Origin: Natranaerovirga pectinivora
GTDB taxonomy: Bacteria > Bacillota > Clostridia > Lachnospirales > DSM-24629
Length of the DNA: 64,000 bases
Assembly: GCF_004342165.1 (NCBI RefSeq)
Contig: NZ_SMAL01000004.1
Span: forward strand, 62,001 to 126,000
Direction of reading: 5' to 3'
Program-made: the position numbers and the translations under genes
In this document: positions 17,356 through 26,006 of the stretch, piece after piece
Layout of the letters: every line of letters begins with the position of its first letter
How positions within the stretch are numbered: the stretch's first letter is position 1
Notes under the pieces: model-generated
What the model was told of the DNA's origin: nothing
Database searches by the model: none
What the model saw: only the letters and a program-made list of their open reading frames with translations

Positions 17356-18110
17356 TAACCATTCACCGCCTTTAAGTTTTTTTGACTACAAAAAACGGCA
17401 GCCATGTCGTCATATGCTTTACAAAGATTATCTATACAAAATACTTCTTCTCTTTTTCCATAAGCTATTATTTTGTTTTTCATTAATATTAAACTGTCAA
17501 AGTAACTCTCAGCTTTAGATAAATCATGATGTACTACAAAAATCGTTTTACCATTATCTCTTAGTTTTTTTAGTAAATTCATTATCATATTTTCAGATAT
17601 CACATCTATTGCAGCAAAGGGTTCATCTAAAAATAAAATTTCAGCTTCTTGAGCCAATGCTCTTGCTAAAAACACCCTTTGTTGTTGGCCTCCTGATAAT
17701 TGACCAATTTGTCTGTGTCGATATTCTAACATCTCCACTTGTTGCAAGGCTTCTTCTACTATTTTACGATCTTTACCACTTGGCATCTTCCACCATGTCA
17801 TATGTGGATAACGCCCCATCATTACCACGTCTTCAACTGTTACAGGAAAGTCTAAATCTATATTATTTCTTTGGGGTACATAAGCAATTTTTTTTCTCAT
17901 CTTAATAACGGGTTGATCCATAACCTTGATTTTACCTTGATCAACTTCTAGTAATCCCATAATTGCTTTCATTAATGTTGATTTTCCCGCACCATTAGGT
18001 CCAATAATACCAATAATTTGTTTTGACACCATAGAAAAGGAAATATTTTCAAAAACTTTCTCGCCATCATAAGATACAGAAAGATTATTTACTTCTACAA
18101 TTGTTTGCAT
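17355..18110 (-). CDS. Metal ABC transporter ATP-binding protein (MntA/ZnuC type)
   Basis: 251 residues. All nucleotide-binding motifs are present: Walker A GPNGAGKST, Q-loop in PQRNNID, signature LSGGQQQR, Walker B ILFLDEPFAAID and the switch HHD. The VMMGRYPHMTWWKMPSGKDR segment is typical of the manganese/zinc/iron importer subfamily. It is the first gene of the importer operon. A possible MntR site lies in the ~185-base gap upstream. Confidence 0.93.
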   Translation of the reverse strand: MQTIVEVNNLSVSYDGEKVFENISFSMVSKQIIGIIGPNGAGKSTLMKAIMGLLEVDQGKIKVMDQPVIKMRKKIAYVPQRNNIDLDFPVTVEDVVMMGRYPHMTWWKMPSGKDRKIVEEALQQVEMLEYRHRQIGQLSGGQQQRVFLARALAQEAEILFLDEPFAAIDVISENMIMNLLKKLRDNGKTIFVVHHDLSKAESYFDSLILMKNKIIAYGKREEVFCIDNLCKAYDDMAAVFCSQKNLKAVNG

Positions 18111-18185
18111 CCTACCACTCCATTACATTTCAAAATTATTTAGAAGCGTTTATAATTTTTAAATGCGTCTAACTCTAATAATATT

Positions 18186-18203
18186 TTATGCCTTAACCTT
18201 TTT
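18186..18203. promoter_or_regulatory. Candidate MntR operator upstream of the importer
   Basis: The plus strand reads TTATGCCTTAACCTTT. Its left half (TGCCTTAA) matches the MntR consensus left half from Bacillus; the right half is imperfect. The position, 76 bases before the ATPase start, fits an operator. This is inference from a partial match. Confidence 0.35.
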
Positions 18204-18260
18204 TTGGTGCTTGTACAATTTCACATTAATTATATTTAAACTAGTAGTTTAATAGTATAT

Positions 18261-18295
18261 AAAAAGCTCAGATTCACCTTGAATCTGAGCTTTTT
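18261..18295 (-). terminator. Terminator of mntR
   Basis: A perfect 16-bp stem (18261-18276 with 18280-18295) has a CCT loop, and the arms begin AAAAAGCTCAG and end CTGAGCTTTTT. It starts 2 bases past the mntR stop, so regulator and importer are separate transcripts or joined only by read-through. Confidence 0.9.
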
Positions 18296-18296
18296 G

Positions 18297-18782
18297 CTAT
18301 TTCTTTAAATATAGTTTTGAATAATCATTAAAACGCTTTAGAAATTCAGAATCTGCTTTCATAAAATTAACTAAGGCAGAAATAACTTTATATGTATTAA
18401 AACTAATACAATGCTCCATCATTTCCACATCTTTTTGCAGATTATCATTTGCTTGAATAAGATTTAAGAATTCCTTTACTGTATTATGTCTTTCATAAAA
18501 GAATTTTCCCAATTTTAGCCCTTTTTCCGTTAAAGAAATAACGCCATATCTTTCATATCTAAGGACTGATTTTTTATTTAGTTTTTGTACCATTTTTGTA
18601 ACTGACGGAGGTTGGACATTCAATTTGTCTGCTAGATCGTTCACTCTTACATATCCAATATCTCTACTTAAACGATAAATCATTTCAAGATAATCTTCCA
18701 TACTAGCAGATAACAGATCTTCTTCTATGTTTGCAATTTCATAACCTCTAGCTGTATGAAACTCTTCATAGTTATTTTTCAT
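18297..18782 (-). CDS. mntR: Manganese-responsive regulator MntR (DtxR family)
   Basis: 161 residues. The winged helix (MEDYLEMIYRLSRDIGYVRVNDLADKLNVQPPSVTKMVQKLNKKSVLRYERYGVISLTEKG) follows MntR of Bacillus closely. All metal ligands of Bacillus MntR can be matched by eye: Asp and Glu in SMEDYLE, His in YERHNTV, and Glu/Glu/His in DVEMMEHC. It should repress the downstream importer when manganese is plentiful. The N-terminus carries about 24 residues more than Bacillus MntR (MKNNYEEFHTARGYEIANIEEDLL). Confidence 0.9.
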   Translation of the reverse strand: MKNNYEEFHTARGYEIANIEEDLLSASMEDYLEMIYRLSRDIGYVRVNDLADKLNVQPPSVTKMVQKLNKKSVLRYERYGVISLTEKGLKLGKFFYERHNTVKEFLNLIQANDNLQKDVEMMEHCISFNTYKVISALVNFMKADSEFLKRFNDYSKLYLKK

Positions 18783-18851
18783 AATAGATCTCCATTACCA
18801 TTATTCATTAATACTATAATATGTCTCAGTCATTAGATTTAATCGTATTAA

Positions 18852-19205
18852 TTATTCAACTTCTCCATCATCCATTATTAACCGTCCAACTATAGGCACT
18901 CTTCTTAATACAAAAAAACCAGGATGGCATCTGTTAAACTCATAGGTTAAGTCTTGACCTGCTTCTAACCTATTATGTACGCCTCCAACCCATCTGATAC
19001 TGTCAGTAACATCATATATAATACCATCTACAGCCACATATGCTCTACGGCCTTCTCTACCGTCATAATTTGCTAACTCTTCTCTTGTTAATATTAATCC
19101 CTCTTCAGCTACCATATCATTGTTATCAATGTCATTCGTATTATTGCTATTATTTCTATTGTTATTGTCATTGTTGCTATTATAATTATTATTGTTATTA
19201 TTCAT
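18852..19205 (-). CDS. Cytochrome b5-like heme-binding domain protein with poly-Asn head
   Basis: 117 residues. The first ~30 residues are nearly all Asn with a few Ser, Asp and Tyr. From about residue 37 there is a cytochrome b5-like domain: LILTREELANYDGREGRRAYVAVDGIIYDVTDSIRWVGGVHNRLEAGQDLTYEFNRCHPGFFVLRRVPIVGRL. The two histidines (GGVHN and RCHPG) lie where the axial heme ligands sit in the clostridial version of this domain. There is no signal peptide, so it is probably cytoplasmic. The redox partner is unknown. The Asn run is encoded by mixed AAT and AAC codons. Confidence 0.78.
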   Translation of the reverse strand: MNNNNNNYNSNNDNNNRNNSNNTNDIDNNDMVAEEGLILTREELANYDGREGRRAYVAVDGIIYDVTDSIRWVGGVHNRLEAGQDLTYEFNRCHPGFFVLRRVPIVGRLIMDDGEVE

Positions 19206-19288
19206 AAAGGCATCCCTCTCATTTAAAAAACAACTTATTTAATTATACTACCCACTTATACCTTATATGACAGTATGTAATCATTGTA

Positions 19289-19609
19289 TTAAGCAAATAT
19301 AAATAATAACAAAACAATAAAAATTATACTAATAATAATAGTTAATTGGGATTTTATTTTATTAAGCAAAAAACCATTATTTATTATTATAAGATTCTTA
19401 AACTCTTCATCATCAATATCCCAAAGTATGATTCTATAATATGTATTATTTAAATCTCTATTTAGATTATTTTCTTCAACATAAGCTTTTAATTCTTCCC
19501 CTTTCATTTTATAAATAAGTTCTTGCTCTTCCTTATCAACATACACTTTATCATAGTATTCAAAGTCTAAAATATATTTTTCTTTTATCTTTTCGTATTT
19601 CCTTTTCAT
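19289..19609 (-). CDS. Tail-anchored small protein, unknown function
   Basis: 106 residues. The body is charged (KRKYEKIKEKYILDFEYYDKVYVDKEEQEL) and the last 20 residues form one very hydrophobic helix (LTIIISIIFIVLLLFIFA), so it would be C-terminally anchored with the bulk in the cytoplasm. No family is recognised. It lies 18 bases after the lipoprotein gene, probably in the same transcript. Confidence 0.5.
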   Translation of the reverse strand: MKRKYEKIKEKYILDFEYYDKVYVDKEEQELIYKMKGEELKAYVEENNLNRDLNNTYYRIILWDIDDEEFKNLIIINNGFLLNKIKSQLTIIISIIFIVLLLFIFA

Positions 19610-19627
19610 GAAACTCCCCCCTATTAT

Positions 19628-20356
19628 TTACTTAATTTCTGCACCGCCCCACTCAACAACAGAGAAACCATGTCTTTCAAAAGGTTGTAAAGCTTGTTCT
19701 GGAATCTCTATTTTGTCATCTAAACCTTTAAAAACCATAAATATTCTTTGAATACTATCAGGCTTAGGATCAATAATTAATTGTGCGTCTTCAACATATT
19801 CTTCCCCTACAAAATATATTAAGTTGTAATTGTTTTTTTCCATTAAAGGCAACCAATAGACAATGAACTCATTGTATTCTCTTGGTATTAATCCTAGATA
19901 TTCAAGTCTTTCTTGTAAAAAAGGAACAGTCTCTGATCCACTAACTACAAACCCCTCAGTAATCTCATAAGAAGCACCATCACCTTCCCAGAACAAATAA
20001 GAATATTCCCTTCCATCCTTTAGGCTAATAAGATCACCATTGGGTTTTGCAAGGACTTCCCAACCTTCATCATACTTAGGATAGGTAAACAATAATTCAC
20101 CCTTATAATCTAGTTTTACCTTTATTGTGATTTCTTCTTCAGGATATAAATATATAACAGGTTTTGCAAAAATAATATTACTATCCATTTGTATAGGTAC
20201 TATATCCTCTATATTATTTGTATTGCTATCCACCTTCTCTTGTTCTAATCCCTCAAACTCATTGGTGTTTGAATTGTTTATGATTGTATCATCTTTAATT
20301 ATACTACAACCTCCAAGTATGACAATAAAAAATAGTATGAAAATTCTTTTTACCAT
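19628..20356 (-). CDS. Lipoprotein with KPVIYLYP-type domain
   Basis: 242 residues. The ATG at 20356 is favoured by AGAGG 8 bases upstream over a GTG at 20365. The signal ends in the lipobox LGGCS. After an Asn- and Glu-rich linker the domain begins AKPVIYLYPEEEITIKVKLDYKGELLFTYPKYDEGWEVLAKPNGDL, followed by REYSYLFWEGDG. These are hallmarks of a conserved, uncharacterised extracellular domain found in bacteria and some eukaryotes. Later YWLPLMEKNNYNLIYFVGEEY is also typical. The role is unknown. Confidence 0.75.
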   Translation of the reverse strand: MVKRIFILFFIVILGGCSIIKDDTIINNSNTNEFEGLEQEKVDSNTNNIEDIVPIQMDSNIIFAKPVIYLYPEEEITIKVKLDYKGELLFTYPKYDEGWEVLAKPNGDLISLKDGREYSYLFWEGDGASYEITEGFVVSGSETVPFLQERLEYLGLIPREYNEFIVYWLPLMEKNNYNLIYFVGEEYVEDAQLIIDPKPDSIQRIFMVFKGLDDKIEIPEQALQPFERHGFSVVEWGGAEIK

Positions 20357-20395
20357 ATTTAACACCTCTTATTAATTAATATTAACAAACTTTTA

Positions 20396-21181
20396 TTACC
20401 TAAGATTATAATTACCTTTTTGAGCAAGCGCTAACATATCTTCATAATTTATTTTTGCACCACTACCATTAGTCAACTCGTCCCCTTGTTGAAGGAATAC
20501 CCCTTGTTTCAAACTAACAAGAGCATATGTGTATTCTTCTTCCCCTTGAACTTCTTTTAATAAGAAAATGTATTCTTTTCCAATTTCTATATCTGATCTT
20601 TTACTTATGGAAAAACCCAATAAAACTTTTTCTTGATCAATTGTTCCCTTGATAACTTCGTTGATTTTTAAGTCGTATAATTCTACTGGAAAATTAATCG
20701 TACCTGAAACATCATATGCATTAATGACTTTGTTGAATTTTTCAATTTTAGCTTTCACCACTAAATCACTATCGTTAACCAGTTCTTCAACACTGATTAA
20801 TATTTCACTACTCTTTGTACTTCCAATAGAAGCACCAAATGTGAATGTGATATCTAAGTCATGATGATCTATAGGTTTTATTGGACCATCCATAAAAGAG
20901 CCTTTGTCATTACCAACTACACTCTCTTCACTATTTGTAGACGCCCTTTGATTAAACTTTGATATCATTCCTGGATAATAAAAAACACTTAAAATTACCA
21001 CACTGACTATTAAAGAGGCATATACTGGTATCTTAAACATAGGCCATCTATTTATTGTTTTATTCCTATGTATTTTCTGTTCATTATTTACTTCCTCTAG
21101 AATTTTAGATTTTATGTTTGGAGTGTCTGATAATATACTTCTTTGAAGACTTTTTCCAATATATTGTTCATTTTTCTTCAA
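20396..21181 (-). CDS. Putative anti-sigma factor, membrane-spanning
   Basis: 261 residues. About 45 charged residues in the cytoplasm precede one membrane helix (about 50-70, VYASLIVSVVILSVFYYPG); the outer domain (about 75-261) contains a beta-rich segment (DSDLVVKAKIEKFNKVINAYDVSGTINFPVELYDLKINEVIKGT). It starts 1 base past the ECF sigma gene, the normal arrangement for a sigma/anti-sigma pair. The zinc-binding HxxxCxxC motif of ZAS anti-sigma factors is absent, so the assignment rests on position and topology. Confidence 0.65.
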   Translation of the reverse strand: MKKNEQYIGKSLQRSILSDTPNIKSKILEEVNNEQKIHRNKTINRWPMFKIPVYASLIVSVVILSVFYYPGMISKFNQRASTNSEESVVGNDKGSFMDGPIKPIDHHDLDITFTFGASIGSTKSSEILISVEELVNDSDLVVKAKIEKFNKVINAYDVSGTINFPVELYDLKINEVIKGTIDQEKVLLGFSISKRSDIEIGKEYIFLLKEVQGEEEYTYALVSLKQGVFLQQGDELTNGSGAKINYEDMLALAQKGNYNLR

Positions 21182-21182
21182 T

Positions 21183-21716
21183 TCAAAACTCTCCTTCCAC
21201 TAATTTATTTAACTTACTTAAAGCTGACTTGTATCTCCACTTTACAGTAGGAAGAGGTACGCCTGTTATTCTTGATATTTCTTTTTGGGTAATCCCTGAT
21301 AACAAATAAAGTATAATAACTTGTCTTTCTCCAAGAGATAACTTATTTAATAATTCCAATAAAATCAATTTATCAATAAGAGCATTGTCAAAAGTGTTAG
21401 AATAACATTCTTCCTTTCCTTTAAATTGAAGGTGATTATCGTATTTTTGTTTTTTTAATATGTTAAAGGCTGTATTTCTTGTTACTCGTAAAATCCAAGC
21501 TTTAGCCTTATTTTGAGTTTTATATAAATGTGCTTTATTAAACACACGAATATAAACATCATGCATAATATCCTCTGCTATTGTTTTATCACGAACAATA
21601 GCATAAGCATATCCAAATACATCCTTATGTGTCATATCATATAACGCCCCAAGTGCATCAGAATCTCCTTTTGAAACACGGTCCATTAGATCATCTAATA
21701 AAATAGCCTCATTCAT
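21183..21716 (-). CDS. ECF-type RNA polymerase sigma factor
   Basis: 177 residues. Region 2 is clear (ALGALYDMTHKDVFGYAYAIVRDKTIAEDIMHDVYIRVFNKAHLYKTQNKAKAWILRVTRNTAFNILKK) and region 4 follows (LLNKLSLGERQVIILYLLSGITQKEISRITGVPLPTVKWRYKSALSKL). The ATG at 21716 is chosen because AGGAG lies 7 bases upstream; a GTG at 21722 lacks this. It is followed immediately by the presumed anti-sigma factor. Target promoters are unknown. Confidence 0.92.
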   Translation of the reverse strand: MNEAILLDDLMDRVSKGDSDALGALYDMTHKDVFGYAYAIVRDKTIAEDIMHDVYIRVFNKAHLYKTQNKAKAWILRVTRNTAFNILKKQKYDNHLQFKGKEECYSNTFDNALIDKLILLELLNKLSLGERQVIILYLLSGITQKEISRITGVPLPTVKWRYKSALSKLNKLVEGEF

Positions 21717-21801
21717 AACCACACTCCTAACTCTTTGAAAGATCTTTCTATAATAATAACAATTGAAAAGACAAAAAAGTATAACAATAATTTAATTTTT
21801 T

Positions 21802-21835
21802 AAAAAAACTCATCCTTTTATAAGGACGAGTTTTT
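21802..21835 (-). terminator. Terminator after the DUF2721 gene
   Basis: The stem AAAAACTC-A-TCCTT / AAGGA-C-GAGTTTTT with one mismatch and a 4-base loop has A/T tails on both sides. It separates the DUF2721 gene from the sigma factor gene. Confidence 0.75.
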
Positions 21836-21859
21836 GATTACATAAAATATATGTAAATT

Positions 21860-22249
21860 TTATTTTTTATAATCATTAATCTGTAAGGTTAATGCTTTCA
21901 TAGATATATGAACTTCTATAATTAATAACAAAAGAGAGATCATTAAAGCGATTAAGCTAGCACCAAAAAAAGCTTCTCCTGCTTTATTTAAATCTCTAAA
22001 TAGTAAAAAAGTAGATAGTGTACATAAAAAAAAACTGATTCCCCCCATAATTTGGCAATATCTAATGAGTGAGACCCTTTTGCTTAAATTCAGGATTTGT
22101 CCTTTAATTTCTTTACTAGGATTGCTTTTATACAAAGCATCTAACTGTCGTATTAATTGAGCTAATGTTAAGAATCTACTGGTATAAGCTGAAATTAATA
22201 AAGAGATAGATGTAAATAATAACGCAGGTGTAGTAAGTTCTAACTTCAA
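21860..22249 (-). CDS. DUF2721 family membrane protein
   Basis: 129 residues. Family signature: TTPALLFTSISLLISAYTSRFLTLAQLIRQLDALYKSNPSKEIKGQI near the start, then RVSLIRYCQIMGGISFFLCTLSTFLLF and a final helix LMISLLLLIIEVHISMKAL. Three membrane helices. The family is of unknown function. It appears to be a single-gene transcript, ended by the hairpin that follows. Confidence 0.82.
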   Translation of the reverse strand: MKLELTTPALLFTSISLLISAYTSRFLTLAQLIRQLDALYKSNPSKEIKGQILNLSKRVSLIRYCQIMGGISFFLCTLSTFLLFRDLNKAGEAFFGASLIALMISLLLLIIEVHISMKALTLQINDYKK

Positions 22250-22325
22250 GTATAGACCTCCTTTGTTAAGATCTTCTGTTTTTCTACTTTAGAAAACTCA
22301 ATACTTCTACATATAAACTTTAAAA

Positions 22326-22347
22326 TTCCTGTCATTAAAGACGGGAA
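22326..22347 (-). terminator. Hairpin after the LiaF-like gene
   Basis: TTCCTGTC (22326-22333) pairs with GACGGGAA (22340-22347), one G-T pair included, with a 6-base loop. On the minus strand TTTTAAAG follows. It lies 10 bases past the stop at 22357. Confidence 0.55.
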
Positions 22348-22356
22348 CAGATTTAA

Positions 22357-22782
22357 TTAATTTTTAATTTCTAAAGCAGAAAATCTTATGTCGTATTTAA
22401 TTATTAATTTTGGTCCGTCCTCATAGTCATTCTCGTTGATTGCCTTGTTTTGAATGGCACTTTTTTTATTTTTACCTTCTAATATAATATTCCAGTCTTC
22501 AGGAACTTTAATACTAATGGCACTGAACTCACAATACAAATCCAGGATATTCACATCCTCTTCTAGTTCAGCTCCAGTAAAGTCAATTTCAACAGCACTA
22601 AATGCTGCTGCTACCGATTCACTGTTAAATATTTCTTGATCATAACGTATTTCTTTTCCTGTAAAGGTAAAACACTTTTCGTACTCATTTTTTAATTTGT
22701 TTACTTTACCCGTTACTTTATATATTAAAAAACCAGCACCTGATAAAGCAATAAAGGCTATGCCTTTTTTCTTAAGACTCAT
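22357..22782 (-). CDS. LiaF/DUF2154-like C-terminal domain protein
   Basis: 141 residues. A single N-terminal hydrophobic helix (about 7-22) is followed by a beta-rich repeat region: EVEIDFTGAELEE-type turns (VAAAFSAVEIDFTGAELEEDVNILDLYCEFSAISIKVPEDWNIILEGK) like the beta-helical C-terminus of LiaF and related cell-wall-stress proteins. No LiaRS two-component genes are adjacent, so a link to envelope stress is only suggested by the fold. Confidence 0.55.
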   Translation of the reverse strand: MSLKKKGIAFIALSGAGFLIYKVTGKVNKLKNEYEKCFTFTGKEIRYDQEIFNSESVAAAFSAVEIDFTGAELEEDVNILDLYCEFSAISIKVPEDWNIILEGKNKKSAIQNKAINENDYEDGPKLIIKYDIRFSALEIKN

Positions 22783-22940
22783 AAGACCACTCCTTCATTT
22801 ATTAATTAGTTAAGATCATTAATTTCTTTATTAGATCATTATTAATTTACAAATAAACTAGTTCATACAGATTTGTATCTGATTTATTATATAGTATCAT
22901 AATAACATAATTTTACCAATAATAATATTCTTTTCAAATA

Positions 22941-23690
22941 TTAATTCTTTTTTCTTTCATTACAATATATAGCTGTTTGTAATTCCTTAATATATTCCTT
23001 TTTAAATGGTATATTAGAATCTTTGGCATCCATTGTTGCTTTTTCTATATTGTAATTAACTCGACATAATTGAATACCAATATTGCCTAAAACTTTGGAA
23101 GCATAATTACCTTCTATGATTACATAAGATGCCATTGTGATATGATCGCAAGGGTTGCCAACACTTCCTACATTAAATAAAGTTTTACCACCTATTAAAG
23201 TGTCAATAAAAGCACCATGTATATCTCCATATCCTACTATATCTGATTCACAATTTACATTATCCACTCTAGATATTTTAGGAATATCAAACATTTCTAA
23301 ACGTTCTTCTAATTTAGAATTAGAAAATACTCTTTTAAATACATTGTGAGGATGTGCATGGAATAATCTAATATATTTACCACTTAAATAGAAACCTATA
23401 GATTCTGGTAAGTTTTTTATGTATTCTAATCTATCTTGTCCTAACTCATTAATCCAATTTATATCTCCAGGATTAGGATTATTAGATACAAATTTTTCCC
23501 AGTTTCCCATTATTACAATATCACTAACATCTCTACAAATGTCTAATGTTTCTAATGAGCTGGGACCTTTTCCTATCATATCACCTAAACATATAATTCT
23601 ACTTATTTCTTTTTCTTTTATATCATCTAAGACCGCTTCTAATGCAGGGAGATTACCGTGTATATCTGATATTATTGCTATTCTTTCCAT
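22941..23690 (-). CDS. Calcineurin-like metallophosphoesterase
   Basis: 249 residues. Metal-binding motifs in order: IISDIHGNLPALEAVL, CLGDMIGKGPSSLET, IMGNWEKF (the usual GNHD is GNWE), LFHAHPHNVF and YGDIHGAF followed by NVGSVGNP. This is the YfcE/protein-phosphatase-like subgroup, often phosphodiesterases or phosphatases of unknown substrate. Asp, His and Asn ligands for two metals are present except that the GNHD histidine is Trp, which may lower activity. It stands alone with its own GGAGG site. Confidence 0.82.
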   Translation of the reverse strand: MERIAIISDIHGNLPALEAVLDDIKEKEISRIICLGDMIGKGPSSLETLDICRDVSDIVIMGNWEKFVSNNPNPGDINWINELGQDRLEYIKNLPESIGFYLSGKYIRLFHAHPHNVFKRVFSNSKLEERLEMFDIPKISRVDNVNCESDIVGYGDIHGAFIDTLIGGKTLFNVGSVGNPCDHITMASYVIIEGNYASKVLGNIGIQLCRVNYNIEKATMDAKDSNIPFKKEYIKELQTAIYCNERKKN

Positions 23691-23749
23691 TTTTTCCTCC
23701 TAAGTTAAAAACCTAGTTGTTAACCATTTAACATTGATCTGATGTAATA

Positions 23750-23797
23750 AATGTCACTCTGATATTACAACTTATTTAAACCTATCAGAGTGACATT
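23750..23797 (-). terminator. Hairpin after pyrC
   Basis: A perfect 14-bp stem (23750-23763 with 23784-23797; arm AATGTCACTCTGAT) encloses a 20-base AT-rich loop. It lies 3 bases past the pyrC stop. The T-tail is weak, so termination is probable but not certain. Confidence 0.65.
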
Positions 23798-23800
23798 AAT

Positions 23801-25081
23801 TTATTCACTAATTTTCAAATCTATATCTTTGCCATCTACAATGGTATTTTTTATTGATATATCTAATTTAAAACCGTCAAAAGGTGTGAACTTTGATTTC
23901 GATAAAAATCCTTTTGAATTAATTATTTTTTCTTCTTTTTTTATAACTATTAAATCTGCATCAGCACCAACCTTTATAACACCTTTATTAAGTCCTAATA
24001 TTTCTGCAGGTTTTTTAGACATGAGATGAATTAACTGTTCCAAAGTTATTATTTGGGTAGAAACCAAAGCCGTATAAGCTAGTGGAAAAGCAATTTCTAG
24101 AGATGACATTCCAAAAGAAGCCAACTCAAATTCAACCAATTTTGAATCAATAGTATTAGGTTTGTGATCCGAACTGATTACATCAATGATCCCCTCTTTT
24201 ATTCCTTGTATAATAGCGTTAACATCTTCCTCAGTTCTTAAAGGAGGGTTTACTTTAGCAAATGCATTATAATTCTGAACCTTATCTTCATTTAACATAA
24301 AATAATGAGGGGATGTTTCAGCAGTAATATTAACACCATTTCTTTTTGCATCTTTAATCAATTCTACAGATTTTTTTGTAGAAATATGTGTTATGTGAAT
24401 ATGAGCCTTGTAATAGTCTGCTAATAAAATGTTTCTTGCAACCATTATTTCTTCTGCTGTTCTTAAAGCCCCTTTTAAACCCAGATAAGTTGACATTTTT
24501 CCTTCATTAACGCCACTAGAAAAGGAAAGACTTGTGTCTTCACAATGGGTAATTATTGGCATATCAAACATTTTTGCATATTTAATAATTTTACTTATGA
24601 CATTAGCATCTTGAATGGCTTTATCCCCGTCTGAGATGGCACAAACCCCTGACAATTGCATATCACCAATCTCTGCCAATTCTTTTCCTTCACATTTTTT
24701 GGTCATACTACCATAAGGAAATATATTAACACAACTGTCTTCTCTTGCTTTTGATAGAATAAATTCCACTACAGTTTTGTTATCAATTGTTGGAGACGTA
24801 TCAGGATTCATAGTAATAGAGGTAAAACCACCTCTTGCAGCACTTATACTAGCCGTTTCAAGAGTTTCTTTATATTCATATCCTGGTTCTCCAATGGTAC
24901 AGTGCATATCTACAAGACCTGGAATGACATAACACTCACTGGCATCAATTACCTTATAAACATCTAATTTTTGAAGTTCTTTGCCAATTGCTGTAATTTT
25001 ACCGTTTTCTATATAAATATCAATATTATCTTTAAATCTATCACTTTCATAAACTATCCCATTTTTAATGAGTAGCTTCAT
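23801..25081 (-). CDS. pyrC: Dihydroorotase-like protein with altered active site
   Basis: 426 residues, full class I dihydroorotase length; the family closes carbamoyl-aspartate to dihydroorotate. The fold is evident (YVIPGLVDMHC...EPGYEYKETLETASISAARGGFTSITM; PIITHCEDTSLSF; HIHITHISTKKSVELI; AKVNPPLRTEED). Catalytic positions differ: the metal motif HxHxR (usual DMHVHLREPG) reads HCTIG, so the second His and the substrate Arg are lost; MPNTNP is NPDTSP; DHAPH is DHKPN; SDDG is SDGD. The HCED and HITH histidines and the Asp of SDH remain. Similar losses occur in the inactive dihydroorotase-like partners of Pseudomonas ATCase. It overlaps pyrB by 17 bases. The symbol reflects family, not proven activity. 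Confidence 0.8.
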   Translation of the reverse strand: MKLLIKNGIVYESDRFKDNIDIYIENGKITAIGKELQKLDVYKVIDASECYVIPGLVDMHCTIGEPGYEYKETLETASISAARGGFTSITMNPDTSPTIDNKTVVEFILSKAREDSCVNIFPYGSMTKKCEGKELAEIGDMQLSGVCAISDGDKAIQDANVISKIIKYAKMFDMPIITHCEDTSLSFSSGVNEGKMSTYLGLKGALRTAEEIMVARNILLADYYKAHIHITHISTKKSVELIKDAKRNGVNITAETSPHYFMLNEDKVQNYNAFAKVNPPLRTEEDVNAIIQGIKEGIIDVISSDHKPNTIDSKLVEFELASFGMSSLEIAFPLAYTALVSTQIITLEQLIHLMSKKPAEILGLNKGVIKVGADADLIVIKKEEKIINSKGFLSKSKFTPFDGFKLDISIKNTIVDGKDIDLKISE

Positions 25082-26006
25082 AAAAATTCACCCCACTTTT
25101 AGAGAGCAAATGGAATACTGCCATTCTTACTGCCACTCCATTTATTTCTTGTCTATCAATCAAAGAGCTTTTTCCATCAATAACATCTGAACTTATTTCA
25201 ATACCACGATTAATTGGACCTGGATGCATAACAATTACATCTGGTTTAGCATACTTTAATCGATTAGAATCTAGCTTAAACAACTTAATATATTCATTTT
25301 TTGATGGAATCAAATTATTTTCTTGTCGCTCAGTCTGTACTTTAAGAGTTAATATAACATCTGCATCAATAATGGCTTCAGTTATAGAGTGATATACTTT
25401 AATGCCAAAAGACTCTAATTCATAGGGCAATAAAGTTGGCGGCCCTGCAACAGATACTTCTGCCCCTAATTTAGTTAGTGCCCATATATTACTTCTTGCA
25501 ACTCGATTGTGTTTTACATCACCAATGATAGCAACTTTTAACCCTTCGAAATTCTTTTTAATTTCATATATAGATAACAAATCAATTAATGCTTGGGTTG
25601 GATTCTCATTTTCTCCATCACCTGCATTTATTACTGAAGCACTAACATATTTTGCTAGATGATTTGGTCCTCCTGCTAATGGATGTCTTAATACAATGAT
25701 ATCTGCTCCCATTTGATCTATGGTTCTACCAATATCTCTAAGAGATTCACCTCTAGAAAATTGACGCTTTGTTGTAAGGCTTATAAGATCCGCACTTAAG
25801 TATTGGGCTGCTAATTCATAAGATATTTTAGACCTGGAACTTTCATCGTAAAAAAGGGTTGCTACAGTTTTACCTTTTAACTCCGGCGACTTCTTTCTAT
25901 TTGAAGTAAGTAAATATTTCATTTTCTGTGCCGTATTAAGAATGTAATATATTTCTTGTGAAGTAAATGATTTTAATTCTAAGAAATGTCTATGATTGAA
26001 AATCAA
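25065..26006 (-). CDS. pyrB: Aspartate carbamoyltransferase-like protein with altered ligands
   Basis: About 313 residues. The TTG at 26006 is preferred: GGAG (26016-26019) lies 9 bases upstream and the family begins close to RHFL; an ATG at 26021 has no ribosome site. The fold is clear (LFYDESSRSKISYE, IVLRHPLAGGPNHLAKY, SVINAGDG, GDVKHNRVARSNIWALTKLG, MHPGPINRGIEIS). Aligned by eye to E. coli, several substrate contacts differ: His134 in HPTQ is Asn (NENPTQ, checked at the codon AAT), Arg229 is Lys (LKVQTER), Lys84 is Arg (SRGES) and the STRT motif is SSRS. Arg105, Gln137, Arg167 and Gln231 are kept. The substrate may not be aspartate, or activity may be lost; see findings. Confidence 0.82.
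   Translation of the reverse strand: MIFNHRHFLELKSFTSQEIYYILNTAQKMKYLLTSNRKKSPELKGKTVATLFYDESSRSKISYELAAQYLSADLISLTTKRQFSRGESLRDIGRTIDQMGADIIVLRHPLAGGPNHLAKYVSASVINAGDGENENPTQALIDLLSIYEIKKNFEGLKVAIIGDVKHNRVARSNIWALTKLGAEVSVAGPPTLLPYELESFGIKVYHSITEAIIDADVILTLKVQTERQENNLIPSKNEYIKLFKLDSNRLKYAKPDVIVMHPGPINRGIEISSDVIDGKSSLIDRQEINGVAVRMAVFHLLSKSGVNFYEATH

Noticed and set aside
23750-23797. Operator interpretation of the 14-bp inverted repeat after pyrC
   Set aside because: Position 3 bases past the stop and a 20-base loop fit a transcript-end hairpin better.
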